NCBI RefSeq assembly: GCF_001984105.1 | Contig: NZ_MTQM01000003.1 | Coordinates: forward strand, 36,709 to 100,708 | Source: Microbacterium sp. CSI-V | Lineage (GTDB): Bacteria > Actinomycetota > Actinomycetes > Actinomycetales > Microbacteriaceae | Direction: 5' to 3' | DNA length: 64,000 nucleotides | Part shown: positions 42,810 through 51,830 of the stretch, piece by piece | Layout: the number at the start of each line of letters is the position of its first letter | How positions within the stretch are numbered: position 1 is the first letter of the stretch | The notes under the pieces: model-generated | The model's database searches: none | Told to the model about the DNA's origin: nothing | Seen by the model: the letters and a program-made list of their open reading frames with translations, nothing else | Position numbers and translations under genes: made by a program

Positions 42810-45800
42810 ATGAAGCGCGTACTCGGAGGCCTTGCCTCTCTGGTCGTCCTGATCGGGCTGCTGGTGGGGATCCCCGCCGCGCTCGTGTTCTTCGCCGGCA
42901 ACCCGTTCCCCACCGGGGACGAGCTCGCCCGCGTCCTGTCCGGCCCGGATGTCGGCGGAGTGTTCTTCGTCGGCACCGTGCTCCCGCTGATCGGCTGGCT
43001 CGCGTGGCTGTCGATGGCGATCGCGATCCTGGTCGAGATCCCCGCGCAGATCCGCCGGATGCCCGCCCCGAGGATCCCGGGCCTCGGTCTGCAGCAGAAG
43101 GGCGCATCCGTCCTCGTCGGCGCGATCGTCGCCATGGTGACGATCGGCGGCGGCGCCACCGCGGCGACCGCGGCTGAGCTCCCCGCAGCTCCGACGACGG
43201 TCATGTCGCAGTCGTTCGTGCAGACGTCGACGGTCGCGGCCGACGCGAGCTCCCACGTCGACGAGGCGGCACCCGCTGCCGTGCAGGAGACGGGGCCGAC
43301 GTACACCGTGCAGGACGGCGACTCGCTCTGGCAGATCGCGGAGACGCAGCTCGGGCAGGGTGAACGGTGGCAGGAGATCGCGGATCTCAACTACGGCGTC
43401 GAGCAGGCCGACGGGTGGGCGCTGGACGGCCAGCACTGGCTCAACGCCGGGTGGGTGCTCAACCTCCCCGCGGATGCCGCTGCACCGGCCGCAGAGACGG
43501 CGCCGGCGGCCGCGGCCGAGCAGCACACCGTGGTGGCCGGCGACACCCTCTGGGACATCGCGGAGGACGCCACCGGGGACGGCGCGAACTACCACGAGAT
43601 CTTCGAGGCGTCGAAGGACACCGTCCAGCCCACGGGCCACAAGATCACCGACCCGAACCTGATCTACCCCGGCGACGTCGTCACCATCCCGGGCGCCGCG
43701 GCATCCGTCGCACCCGCGCCCTCGGCTGCTCCCGCCCCGGTCGAGGAGGCGCCGGCCGAGGCTCCCGTCGAAGCACCGGCCGAGCAGGCCGCGCCGTCCG
43801 CTGAGGGTGCTCCTGCAGCTGACGCGCCGGCCGCGGATGCTGCCGCGCCGGAGAGCGAGAAGGCGGCGGTCCCGGACCTGTCGGGGCTGGGCCTGGGCAC
43901 GCCCTCGGCCGAGACGCAGACGCCGGCGGAGGAGAAGCCGGCGCCGGCCGCGGCCGAGCAGGCATCGGTCGACGAGGGCGACGACTGGATCGACGAGCTG
44001 TTCAACGTGCGCACGATCGGCGGGCTCGGCGCGATCGCCGCGGCGGGTCTGCTCTCGCTGCTCGGCATCCGCCGGATGAAGCAGCGCCGCCGTCGCCGTC
44101 CGGGCCAGCGGATCGCGATGCCGCAGGGCGAGGCCGGGACGATGGAGCTCGAGCTGCGTGCCGTGGAGAACCCGATGGGCATGGAGCACGTCGACCACGC
44201 GCTGCGCCACCTGGCCATCTGGGCGCAGGACACGAACAACCAGCTGCCGCAGCTGTACGCGCTGCGCCTGTCGGATGCGGAGATCGCCCTCTACCTCGAG
44301 GAGCCGTTCGACCTGCCGGCGCCGTTCGCTCCGGTCACCGACGACAAGACCGCGTGGACGGTCGACCCGGAGCAGCTGCCCGAGCTCGAGCGCATCCCCA
44401 GCTCGCCGTGGCCGGCGCTGGTCACCATCGGCCAGGACCAGGGCGACGCTCACCTCATGGTCGACCTCGAGCACATCGGTGCTCTGAACCTCACCGGCAA
44501 CCCGTCGACGATCTCCGGTGCCCTCACGGGCCTGGCCGTCGAGCTCGCGACGAGCCAGTGGGCGGACGACCTGTCGGTCACGCTCGTCGGGATCGCCCCG
44601 GGCCTGCCGGCCGCGCTCGACACCGGCCGGATCCGGCACATCGACGACGTCGACGAGCTGATGCGCGTGCTGCGCGCGCAGGCCGCATCGACGAAGGCCA
44701 CGCTCGACGAGCTCGGCGTGAACTCGATCGAAGAGGCCCGCTCGCTCGGGATGTTCGCCGAGGCGTGGACGCCCGAGATCGTCATCCTCGGCGAGATGCC
44801 CGATGAGGCTACGAAGGCGGAGATCGCTGACCTGGTCACGCGGGTCCCGCGCGTGGGCGTCGCGGCGATCGCCGCCGGTGAGCTCGCAGGGGAGTGGACG
44901 CTGCACCTCACCGACGACAAGACCGCGAACCTCAACATCCCGGCCGCCGGCGCGAGCCTCCCGCTGACCCCGCAGATCGTGAACGAGGACGAGCTGCGCC
45001 GGATCATGGAGCTGTTCGCCACCACGGAGGAGGCACCCACCCAGACCTCCACGTACATCGAGGCGGAGATCTCGCTCGAGGACATCCCCGCGGCCGCGGC
45101 CGTCGCCACGCTCGTCGCCGAGACCCCGGCCGCGTCGACGGACTGGCGGGCCTCGCTCGGGCTCGACGAGCTCCCGGCGCAGACCGACCTGGTCGACGTC
45201 GACGAGGAGCCCGCCGAGACGGCCGAGGAGGCACCCGCCGCCGAGACCGCCGAGACCGCCGAGCACGCCGAGGCGGCCGCCGAGGCCGTCGTCGACGTCG
45301 TCGAGGAGCCCGTCGACGAGGAGCCTGCTGTGCCCGCCGTCGACGAGATCTTCCCGGCCGACGTGCCGTGGTTGCAGATCCTCGGCCCGGTGACGCTGCA
45401 CAACGCGCAGGGACCCGAGCCGCGCACCCCGCAGACCTCGGAGATCAACCGCTCCGCCGTCGTCCGCTCGACCGAGCTGCTCGCCTTCCTCGCGCTCAAC
45501 CCGGGCGCCTCAGCGATCAGCGTGCACGACGCGCTCTGGCCGGGCAAGCTCGCCACCGGCAAGCAGGCCCAGCAGAACCGCAACGGCCTGGCCTCCAAGG
45601 CACGCAAGTGGATCGGTGTCTCGGCCGACGAGGAGGAGTGGTTCCCGAAGGTCGGCGCCCAGGGCTACCGCCTCCACGAGCTCGTCCGCACCGACTGGGA
45701 CGTCTGGAAGGAGTTGATCGGTGACGACCTCTCCAAGACGTCGACGGAGAACCTGATCGCCGCGCTGCGCCTGGTGCAGGGACAGCCGTTCAGCGGCGTC

Positions 45801-46127
45801 CGCGAGAAGTACTACCGCTGGGCCGAGGTCCTGCGCACCGAGATCATCCAGGCGATCGGCGACGCCGCGCACGAGCTCGTCACCCGCTCGCTGCGCACCA
45901 GCCGCATCGCGGATGCCCGCCTCGCCGCCACGGTCGGCCGCCAGATCGACCCGGTCAACGAGACCCTGTGGCGCGACGCGATGCTCGCCGAGTCCCTCGC
46001 CGGCGACAAGGACGGCTTCGAGCGCATCGTCAGCCAGCACGAAGACGAGCTCGACAGCTTCGAAGACGGCTACGAGCCCGAGCCCGAGACCGTCGAGCTC
46101 ATCGACCAGATCCGCGGCCGCTTCTGA
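42810..46127 (+). CDS. Large membrane protein with LysM repeats and BTAD-like tail
   Basis: This 1105-residue protein starts with two membrane helices. Two LysM domains follow (about 165-215, YTVQDGDSLWQIAE; about 239-295, HTVVAGDTLWDIAE), then an Ala/Pro/Glu-rich stretch and another helix (about 400-420). A large cytoplasmic part ends in a BTAD/SARP-like module (about 860-1080) with an N-terminal winged-helix-like piece (LLAFLALNPG) and helical repeats. It may bind peptidoglycan outside and respond inside. GAGGAGG precedes the ATG. It lies inside the Tad locus. Confidence 0.85.
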   Translation: MKRVLGGLASLVVLIGLLVGIPAALVFFAGNPFPTGDELARVLSGPDVGGVFFVGTVLPLIGWLAWLSMAIAILVEIPAQIRRMPAPRIPGLGLQQKGASVLVGAIVAMVTIGGGATAATAAELPAAPTTVMSQSFVQTSTVAADASSHVDEAAPAAVQETGPTYTVQDGDSLWQIAETQLGQGERWQEIADLNYGVEQADGWALDGQHWLNAGWVLNLPADAAAPAAETAPAAAAEQHTVVAGDTLWDIAEDATGDGANYHEIFEASKDTVQPTGHKITDPNLIYPGDVVTIPGAAASVAPAPSAAPAPVEEAPAEAPVEAPAEQAAPSAEGAPAADAPAADAAAPESEKAAVPDLSGLGLGTPSAETQTPAEEKPAPAAAEQASVDEGDDWIDELFNVRTIGGLGAIAAAGLLSLLGIRRMKQRRRRRPGQRIAMPQGEAGTMELELRAVENPMGMEHVDHALRHLAIWAQDTNNQLPQLYALRLSDAEIALYLEEPFDLPAPFAPVTDDKTAWTVDPEQLPELERIPSSPWPALVTIGQDQGDAHLMVDLEHIGALNLTGNPSTISGALTGLAVELATSQWADDLSVTLVGIAPGLPAALDTGRIRHIDDVDELMRVLRAQAASTKATLDELGVNSIEEARSLGMFAEAWTPEIVILGEMPDEATKAEIADLVTRVPRVGVAAIAAGELAGEWTLHLTDDKTANLNIPAAGASLPLTPQIVNEDELRRIMELFATTEEAPTQTSTYIEAEISLEDIPAAAAVATLVAETPAASTDWRASLGLDELPAQTDLVDVDEEPAETAEEAPAAETAETAEHAEAAAEAVVDVVEEPVDEEPAVPAVDEIFPADVPWLQILGPVTLHNAQGPEPRTPQTSEINRSAVVRSTELLAFLALNPGASAISVHDALWPGKLATGKQAQQNRNGLASKARKWIGVSADEEEWFPKVGAQGYRLHELVRTDWDVWKELIGDDLSKTSTENLIAALRLVQGQPFSGVREKYYRWAEVLRTEIIQAIGDAAHELVTRSLRTSRIADARLAATVGRQIDPVNETLWRDAMLAESLAGDKDGFERIVSQHEDELDSFEDGYEPEPETVELIDQIRGRF

Positions 46128-46153
46128 GCAGCTCATACCAAGGAGAGCCGATC

Positions 46154-46432
46154 ATGCACGCCAAGTACTTCACACCGAATCGCCACTACCCGTCTCTCGC
46201 TGCGCCGAAGTACAGCGCCCTCGACATGATCTACATGTTCATCGCGCTCGCGGTGTCGACGACGTTCTTCTTCATCATCCTCATGCCGCTTCTCCCCGCA
46301 CCCGCGTTGCAGTGGGTCGCGGTAGCCGCCGGCACCACCCTGACCTACCTAATCCGGCACTCCCCGCGGATCCTGCGCCGCGCCAGGCTCGCTGCGGTGC
46401 GCCTTCAGATCCGACGCGCTCACAACCCCTGA
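46154..46432 (+). CDS. Small two-helix membrane protein
   Basis: The 92-residue protein has two hydrophobic segments (MIYMFIALAVSTTFFFIILMPLL and ALQWVAVAAGTTLTYLI) and a basic tail. No family recognised. AGGAG precedes the ATG. It overlaps the prepilin peptidase gene by one base (TGATG), so it belongs to the pilus operon. Confidence 0.68.
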   Translation: MHAKYFTPNRHYPSLAAPKYSALDMIYMFIALAVSTTFFFIILMPLLPAPALQWVAVAAGTTLTYLIRHSPRILRRARLAAVRLQIRRAHNP

Positions 46433-47025
46433 TGACTGCGACCAGCCCCGCCGACGTGCCCCAGACCCGGAACCCGAACCCGGCCATCTGGGCGCTCACC
46501 GGAGCCGCCGGCGGGGCGACCGCTCTCATCGCCACCGCGATCACCACCATCGCCGCCACACCTCTCCCGATCCTCGAGTGGCTGCTCATCACCGCAGTGG
46601 CCACCATTGGCGCCTGGCTGGCCGTCTACGACTTCCGAGAGCGCCGCCTGCCCAACCGGCTCGTCTGGCCCCTCTACGCCGTCACAGGCGTCCTGGTGGC
46701 CTCCTGCGGCCTCGTCACCGGCGACTTCGGCCGCGTGGGCATCGCCGTCCTCGCCGGCGCCGCGCTCTGGGCGATCTACTTCGTCCTCGGCCTCCTCGGC
46801 GCCGTCGCCTACGGTGACGTCAAGCTCGCCGGCGCTCTCGCCCTCGCCCTCGGCTGGTGGGGCATCATCCCCGCCCTCCTCGGCGCCGCGGCCGCCTACG
46901 TCCTCGCCCTCCCGCACGCCGCGATCCACGCCGCCGGCCGCCGCGGCCGCCAGATCCCCTTCGGCCCCTACATGGTCGCCGGCACCGTCGCCGTCGCCCT
47001 CTGGCAGATCCTCACCACCAGCTGA
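46432..47025 (+). CDS. Prepilin peptidase (TadV/CpaA-like)
   Basis: This A24 aspartic protease removes leaders from Flp pilin and the pseudopilins. The 197-residue polytopic protein has the two catalytic aspartates: D67 in VYDFRERRLPN and D129 in AYGDVKLAGAL. It lacks the N-terminal methylase domain, as expected for TadV/CpaA-type enzymes. It completes the Tad locus. Confidence 0.88.
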   Translation: MTATSPADVPQTRNPNPAIWALTGAAGGATALIATAITTIAATPLPILEWLLITAVATIGAWLAVYDFRERRLPNRLVWPLYAVTGVLVASCGLVTGDFGRVGIAVLAGAALWAIYFVLGLLGAVAYGDVKLAGALALALGWWGIIPALLGAAAAYVLALPHAAIHAAGRRGRQIPFGPYMVAGTVAVALWQILTTS

Positions 47026-47039
47026 ACGGAGCTCCCGCA

Positions 47040-47411
47040 ATGACCGACAACGTCACGATCCCGTACACCCAGTACCGCTCGTTCTTCGAGAACTCCGCCG
47101 CCCACTTCGGTCAGCTCGACGCCCGCCACACCGCACACCTCGGCGCCTACCACCCCAGCGACAACATCGGCCGCCTCCTCTGCCGCGTCTGGACCATCCG
47201 ACCCGACGACGCCGGCCTCGCGCTCGCCGCGTACATGGTGGCGCTGAACAACGAGTGCGATCGCCTCGAGGTGCCGCGGCCCGGTCTCAAGAAGATCTCC
47301 TCGGGCCTGCCTCTCTCGGTCAACGAGAACGAGTTCCCCGACGTCGATGTCGCCAAGATGGTCGCGACGGTCACGCGCGAGGTCCCCGGCTACTACAGCG
47401 ACGCGGCGTGA
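47040..47411 (+). CDS. Hypothetical protein
   Basis: The 123-residue soluble protein (start ATG 47040, CGGAG upstream) is not recognised. It has a helical middle with one segment IRPDDAGLALAAYMVALNNECDRL and a C-terminal part KMVATVTREVPGYYSDAA. It is the first of four small genes after the pilus locus and probably shares their transcript. Confidence 0.62.
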   Translation: MTDNVTIPYTQYRSFFENSAAHFGQLDARHTAHLGAYHPSDNIGRLLCRVWTIRPDDAGLALAAYMVALNNECDRLEVPRPGLKKISSGLPLSVNENEFPDVDVAKMVATVTREVPGYYSDAA

Positions 47412-47415
47412 GCTC

Positions 47416-47634
47416 ATGATCGCGGAGATCCCCGTCGACGTCCACGAGGGCAGCGAGCTGCTCGCCGTGGCGACGTTCCTGCGCGCAGCGGACGGGGAGA
47501 TCACGATGCGCATCGCGAACGTGACCGGCGTCGAATCGCCCTGGTCGCCAGCCGCGCAGGCACGGGCGCTGCGGATGCTCGCCACCGGCGTCGAGGCCGA
47601 GGCGATCGCGCAGCCGGCTGGCGATCGCGCATGA
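47416..47634 (+). CDS. Small hypothetical protein
   Basis: This 72-residue protein starts at ATG 47416 four bases after the previous stop. It has a beta-strand pattern (LLAVATFLRAADGEITMRIANV) and a helical C-terminus (AQARALRMLATGVEAEAIAQ). No family recognised. Its stop overlaps the next gene (ATGA). Confidence 0.6.
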   Translation: MIAEIPVDVHEGSELLAVATFLRAADGEITMRIANVTGVESPWSPAAQARALRMLATGVEAEAIAQPAGDRA

Positions 47635-48032
47635 GCGAGATCCGCTTCGACACCTACCTCGAGCGGTTGCGGAGCACCGGGAGCATCGCGCTGCTGCAGC
47701 AGGAGCTGCCGGCGCCCGTCGACGAGTTCCGCCGCGGTCTGCGCCGTGCAGCGCGCGCCGCGGGGATCCGAGTACTCACCTCGCGTCAGGGCGGGTCGTT
47801 CATCGCGTGGGACCCGGCGTTCGAGGTGCCGGCCGAGGCGCTGCGCGCCGCGATGGACGCGCTCACGATCCTCCCGTCGACGGTCGCGACATGCCCCGAC
47901 GACCTGGTCGTGATGCGCGATGCACCTGGTGGCGGATGGGTCTGCCCCGAGTGCGGCCGCCGCGTCGAGCTCCCGCCGTCGACGAGGCCGAAACCGGACG
48001 ACACGGGGATCCCCGGGATCAACGGCGGCTGA
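47631..48032 (+). CDS. Hypothetical protein with a C-terminal zinc-ribbon-like motif
   Basis: The 133-residue protein has an Arg-rich N-terminal helical region (VDEFRRGLRRAARAAGIRVL) and a C-terminal WVCPECGRRVEL preceded by TCPDD. It could hold one metal through three cysteines and another ligand. The start overlaps the preceding stop. No known family. Confidence 0.62.
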   Translation: MSEIRFDTYLERLRSTGSIALLQQELPAPVDEFRRGLRRAARAAGIRVLTSRQGGSFIAWDPAFEVPAEALRAAMDALTILPSTVATCPDDLVVMRDAPGGGWVCPECGRRVELPPSTRPKPDDTGIPGINGG

Positions 48033-48039
48033 GGAATTG

Positions 48040-48102
48040 GTCCAGCAGCCGGCTGGACGATTGCCGATCCGGCATTTGTGCAACGGCTCGTTGCGCAAAT
48101 GC
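48040..48102 (+). terminator. Two successive hairpins closing the small-gene cluster
   Basis: GTCCAGC (48040-48046) pairs with GCTGGAC (48052-48058). CATTTGTGCAACG (48073-48085) pairs with CGTTGCGCAAATG (48089-48101) with one G-T pair and a 3-base loop. No T-run follows. They could end the pilus-operon transcript or act as a structured leader of the next gene. Confidence 0.5.
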
Positions 48103-48146
48103 TCTCGTCCAACGATTCATCGGAATATTGACCCAGGAAGGTGCCC

Positions 48147-48974
48147 ATGGACGCAGCGCTGGATGCCGAGGGGAACCCGGTCACGATCGACCAGGTCCGC
48201 GGCCTCGCAGTGCTCCCGGATCTCTGGTGCCCGGGTGAGCTGCGCGACGGCTCCGAGTGCGGCGCCAAGGTCTGGGCGACGTCGCTGCAGAGCACGAAGC
48301 GCGCCGCGGCGTTCGCCGCTCACCATGGCGAAGGGTGCGACGAGGGATCGGAGCGGTCTAAGGACCGTCCGGGCGATGCCGGCCACGAGCATCCGCAGGG
48401 CACCCGGCCGATCCGGTGGCGGATGCGCCTCGGCATCGCTGAGCCCTCCACCGGCCCGGATGGTCGTCGACGTCCCGACTCGAAGCGGCCCGGGCAGCTG
48501 ACCCGCCGCTACCGCACCGAGCCGAGCCAGCAGGAGGCGGACAGCGCCGACCAGCGCTCGTTCTCGACGATGCTGGTGAACCTGCTCGCCGACACGATGC
48601 CAGCCGGCCTCGAGCTCGTCATCGGCACCCAGGATCCGGTGCCGGCCGACCAGATCATCGTGCACGCCCGGGATGCCGCGATCGCCACCAGGCTCGACAC
48701 GGATCTCATCATCTGGGGGAAGGTCGCCGGCTACACGCGGACGCAGTGGGACGGGCTCATGCTGCGCCTCGTCGACGCGGCCGACCAGGTCGCGATCCTC
48801 GTCGACAAGAAGAACCTCGCCCGCCTGCAGATCACCGACGCCGGCACCCTCGTCGGCCGGCACGTGATCGCCTACGGCCGCTACACGCTCCCGGAAAGCT
48901 CCCGGCGGCCGCACGTGCGCGCCGCACACGCCTCGGTGGCGTTCAACCCGCGGGTGGTGCGTCGACGCCGCTGA
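48147..48974 (+). CDS. Hypothetical protein
   Basis: The 275-residue protein (ATG 48147, AGGAAGG upstream; GTG 48141 possible) has two short regions: an N-terminal CPGELRDGSECGAKVW with two cysteines and a later CDEG, and a C-terminal alpha/beta-like part (GLELVIGTQDPVPADQIIV to QVAILVDKKNLARLQI). An Arg/Asp-rich disordered linker separates them. Not recognised. It precedes the SRAP gene by 33 bases. Confidence 0.6.
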   Translation: MDAALDAEGNPVTIDQVRGLAVLPDLWCPGELRDGSECGAKVWATSLQSTKRAAAFAAHHGEGCDEGSERSKDRPGDAGHEHPQGTRPIRWRMRLGIAEPSTGPDGRRRPDSKRPGQLTRRYRTEPSQQEADSADQRSFSTMLVNLLADTMPAGLELVIGTQDPVPADQIIVHARDAAIATRLDTDLIIWGKVAGYTRTQWDGLMLRLVDAADQVAILVDKKNLARLQITDAGTLVGRHVIAYGRYTLPESSRRPHVRAAHASVAFNPRVVRRRR

Positions 48975-49007
48975 GCGGCCGTCTGTGGCCGGTGAGAGGA
49001 TCGTCGC

Positions 49008-49715
49008 ATGTGCGGACGATTCGCCAGCGACCGGCCAGGTCAGCAGCTGCTGCAGGACTACACCGCGACCGCGGCCGACGACGCCCAGGAGTGGCGCGGG
49101 TCGTACAGCATCGCCCCGACCAACGCGATGCCGATCGTGCGGGAACGGGTCGACTCGAGCAGCGGAGAGCTGCACCGCACACTCGATGTCGTGCGGTGGG
49201 ACTTCTGGCCGTCGTTCATCGAGAAGAAGACCAAGCCCAACTTCAACGCGAGGATCGAGCGGCTCACCACCAGCGGACTCTGGCGCGGCGCGTTCGCGTC
49301 CTCACGGGCGCTCGTACCGATGCGCGGCTACTACGAATGGACCGGGCCGAAGGTGGACCGGCAGCCGCACTTCCTGCACGCCGCCGACGACGAGCTGCTC
49401 ACCGCCGCGGGGATCTACACCGCCCGTCGCGTCGGGGACGACTGGATGCTCTCGGCCGCGATCATCACCAGGCCGGCGCGTGACGCGAGCGGCGAGATCC
49501 ACGACAGGATGCCGGTGTTCCTCGAGCGTGACGTGTGGGAGGAGTACCTGCAGCCGGGCAAGCTCGACCAGGCGGGCCAGGAGCACATGCTCGAGCTGCT
49601 CACCGCCGAGTCCGACCGCGTCGCCGGCAGCATCGCCACCTACGAGGTCGATCGGAAGGTGAACTACACCACCCGCGTCGACCCGTCGGATGCCTCCCTG
49701 ATCGAGGCGATCTGA
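49008..49715 (+). CDS. SOS response-associated peptidase (SRAP/YedK/HMCES family)
   Basis: SRAP proteins attach covalently to abasic sites in single-stranded DNA through the N-terminal cysteine and protect them. The 235-residue protein has C2 (MCGRFA), the asparagine motif NFNARIE (residues 78-84), E110 in YYEW and H165 in HDRMPVFL. All key residues are present. The presence on a conjugative element may help during single-stranded transfer; that is inference. Confidence 0.93.
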   Translation: MCGRFASDRPGQQLLQDYTATAADDAQEWRGSYSIAPTNAMPIVRERVDSSSGELHRTLDVVRWDFWPSFIEKKTKPNFNARIERLTTSGLWRGAFASSRALVPMRGYYEWTGPKVDRQPHFLHAADDELLTAAGIYTARRVGDDWMLSAAIITRPARDASGEIHDRMPVFLERDVWEEYLQPGKLDQAGQEHMLELLTAESDRVAGSIATYEVDRKVNYTTRVDPSDASLIEAI

Positions 49716-49716
49716 G

Positions 49717-50187
49717 CTACCCCGCGTCGGCGGCGCGGCGCAGCTGGTAGTACCGCTCGCGGGTGATCCCCGCAGCGAGAGCCACAGCCGTCACCGGCTC
49801 ACGCTCCTCGTCGACGGCACGAGCCATGAGGGAGAGCCGGCGGGCCTCGAGCGCGGTGAGCTCCGTGCGGGTCCGCTCGATCGCCTTCCTCGTCTCGTCG
49901 ATCTCCCGCAGCGTCTCCGTAGCGAACGAGATCTTGGCCTCCCCGCGTGCGTGGCGCACGGGACGGGGCGAACCGAACCGAGCGAGCGCCTTCGCGTCCG
50001 GGTCGTCGGTCGCGTCGAAGTCCTCACCCTTGGGCACAGCCATCATCCGCGCGATCAGACGCTTCGCCGCGGCGAGCTCGTCGGCGGTGACCTCGTGGTG
50101 CTCCGCAGCCTTCCAGGCGGCGTCGAGCTCGCCGGTCGGTGTGCCGAGGGCCAGCATGACTGTACGGAAGGCGGGGGAGGCGTTCAT
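49717..50187 (-). CDS. Putative autoregulated HTH protein
   Basis: The 156-residue protein has a central coiled-coil-like stretch (ATETLREIDETRKAIERTRTELTALEARR) and a C-terminal HTH-like motif (VTAVALAAGITRERYYQLRR). I chose ATG 50187; the frame to 50223 would run through the promoter and operator. A strong palindrome sits at its promoter, supporting a self-repressing regulator. It is convergent with the SRAP gene. Confidence 0.68.
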   Translation of the reverse strand: MNASPAFRTVMLALGTPTGELDAAWKAAEHHEVTADELAAAKRLIARMMAVPKGEDFDATDDPDAKALARFGSPRPVRHARGEAKISFATETLREIDETRKAIERTRTELTALEARRLSLMARAVDEEREPVTAVALAAGITRERYYQLRRAADAG

Positions 50188-50194
50188 GGCTCCA

Positions 50195-50223
50195 AGTGTG
50201 AACCCCACTTCACACAGCGTCAA
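50195..50223 (-). promoter_or_regulatory. Promoter with embedded palindrome for the HTH gene
   Basis: On the minus strand TTGACG (50223-50218) and CACACT (50200-50195) are 17 bases apart. Between and over them lies the perfect inverted repeat GTGTGAA-6-TTCACAC (50196-50215). The ATG at 50187 is seven bases after the -10, so the mRNA is probably leaderless. A repressor bound here would block RNA polymerase. Confidence 0.65.
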
Positions 50224-50230
50224 GGGGTCT

Positions 50231-51703
50231 TCACATCAGTGAACGAGAAGAGGCGGGCGCATCGCCATCGCCGAGGAACGATGGCGGGAGGTTCCACACC
50301 CTCAGCATCCTCTCGTCGATGCGCCGCGGCACGGTCTTCGATCCGTCTGCTTCGGGGGAGATCCATCCCGCGACTTCGAGAGCGCGACTGATCTGGGTCG
50401 GCGTCTCCTGCAGCCCTGCTTCCGCGAGCAGTTGTCGAGCGACGGCCGGCACGATGTACAGCCTGCCGCTCTTCTGCCGTCCGAGATCCACCGCGCCATC
50501 TGACGACGGTGCGAGAACAGCACGGCCCTCTGCCACGGCGGATCTCAGTGAGCTCCGGATGACCTCGGCCAGTTCCTTCGCCGGGTTGTTGGGATCGCCT
50601 TCGGTGATGTACTCGACCATCGCCCCTAGGAACTCCGCCGGCATGTCCCACACGCGAGTCAGCTTCCCGTCGATGCGACGCAACACCGTCCATGCCCCAT
50701 CCGGAGCCCGCTTGATCCACCCCTCAACCGCAAGGGAGCGGCTGAAGACTCCCGCACTCGCCGTCGTGTGCCCCGTGGCGAGCACGAGCTCACGAGCAGG
50801 CTGCGGGAGGACATGCAAGCGATCTCCGGAGACCCGACCGAGGTCGATCACATCTGAGCTTCCGGGCACCATCCGCGCTCGCCGCGTTGCCAGGGCGTCG
50901 CGCATCAGGTCTCTCAGCATCATCACGAGCGCGGGGTCAGTCGGGTGCTTCCGCCGGTGGATCCGCCGGACCGAATCTGCTTGGGCGGCAGGGGTCCACC
51001 TGCCGCCGGCGAGTGGGGCGGGGAGGCCTTCGTCGATCATGAAGGCGCTCAGGATCTCCTGTCCGATGCGCGCTGCACTCTCCGGCGTATGGTCGTCGTC
51101 CTCCCACGAGCTGAAGAAGTCGGAGTCGGCAGCCCGGTGATCATCGACCCACCGGCCGATTGCAGTCGCCAGCTCGAGACGCGCGTCCCGCCCGCGATCC
51201 ATCGCTTCCCACCGGTGGTAGGGCACATCGGTTTGCAGATTGACCTCGAGGAACGGCTCGGCGAGGTTTCCGGGGAGAGGAGCGTCTCCGGTGATGACTA
51301 CCAGCCGGATCCGGTCGGCGACATCGGGGATGAGCGCGGGGGACTGCGAAGCAGCCATCGCGGCGATGATCTTGCGGAAGTAGCGGCCATGATCGGAACT
51401 CGCCGGTTCGCTCGGGTGCGTGCCGGTGAGCAGGAGGGGATCCGGGCCGGCATACGCCTGACCTCGCTCGTACCCGGCCACGGTGTCACTGCGGTCGCGG
51501 GATCGGCCTGCCAGCTCCGTGAGAGCTCGTGCGAAGGCGTCGACGTAGTCGAGGGCTCTCACGTCCGGCTCGGCGGGGAGGTAGACCATTGCTGGGAAGG
51601 GGCGCCACCAGGAGTACACCGCGGCGCCGAGGAGCTGCAGGTGGTCCTCGGTCTGAGGGATGGAGCCCAGCGCACGGCGCACCAGATCGACAGTCTTGGT
51701 CAC
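50231..51703 (-). CDS. Protein with two copies of a replication-protein-like domain
   Basis: The 490-residue protein has an N-terminal part without recognised family (WWRPFPAMVYLPAEPD, FFSSWEDDDHTPES). Two tandem C-terminal repeats follow at about 275-360 and 393-478, each with VIDLGR/AVDLGR, GDRLHVLP/GRLYIVP, VEGWI/VAGWI and a final LxRVWDMPAEFLG/LRVWNLPPSFLG. The same pattern occurs once in the large replication protein (RLYLHP...HGWMKADKG...RVWDIPLSVL). The GTG at 51703 follows GAGGAG by seven bases. A role in replication or its control is inferred. Confidence 0.75.
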   Translation of the reverse strand: MTKTVDLVRRALGSIPQTEDHLQLLGAAVYSWWRPFPAMVYLPAEPDVRALDYVDAFARALTELAGRSRDRSDTVAGYERGQAYAGPDPLLLTGTHPSEPASSDHGRYFRKIIAAMAASQSPALIPDVADRIRLVVITGDAPLPGNLAEPFLEVNLQTDVPYHRWEAMDRGRDARLELATAIGRWVDDHRAADSDFFSSWEDDDHTPESAARIGQEILSAFMIDEGLPAPLAGGRWTPAAQADSVRRIHRRKHPTDPALVMMLRDLMRDALATRRARMVPGSSDVIDLGRVSGDRLHVLPQPARELVLATGHTTASAGVFSRSLAVEGWIKRAPDGAWTVLRRIDGKLTRVWDMPAEFLGAMVEYITEGDPNNPAKELAEVIRSSLRSAVAEGRAVLAPSSDGAVDLGRQKSGRLYIVPAVARQLLAEAGLQETPTQISRALEVAGWISPEADGSKTVPRRIDERMLRVWNLPPSFLGDGDAPASSRSLM

Positions 51704-51830
51704 GATTGCTCCTCTCGGGGAGGGGTTGATACGACCTGAGATGTCCGAAGCCAGGGATGCACGTATCACCCTCTTTCCCCAGGTTAGCAACACTTTTCGG
51801 GTTTGGATACTGATTTATGAAACTAGTTAA

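Noticed and set aside
42645..45401. 918-codon minus-strand open frame
   Set aside because: Arg/Gly/Asp-rich mirror of the LysM protein gene; no start signal or recognisable domain.
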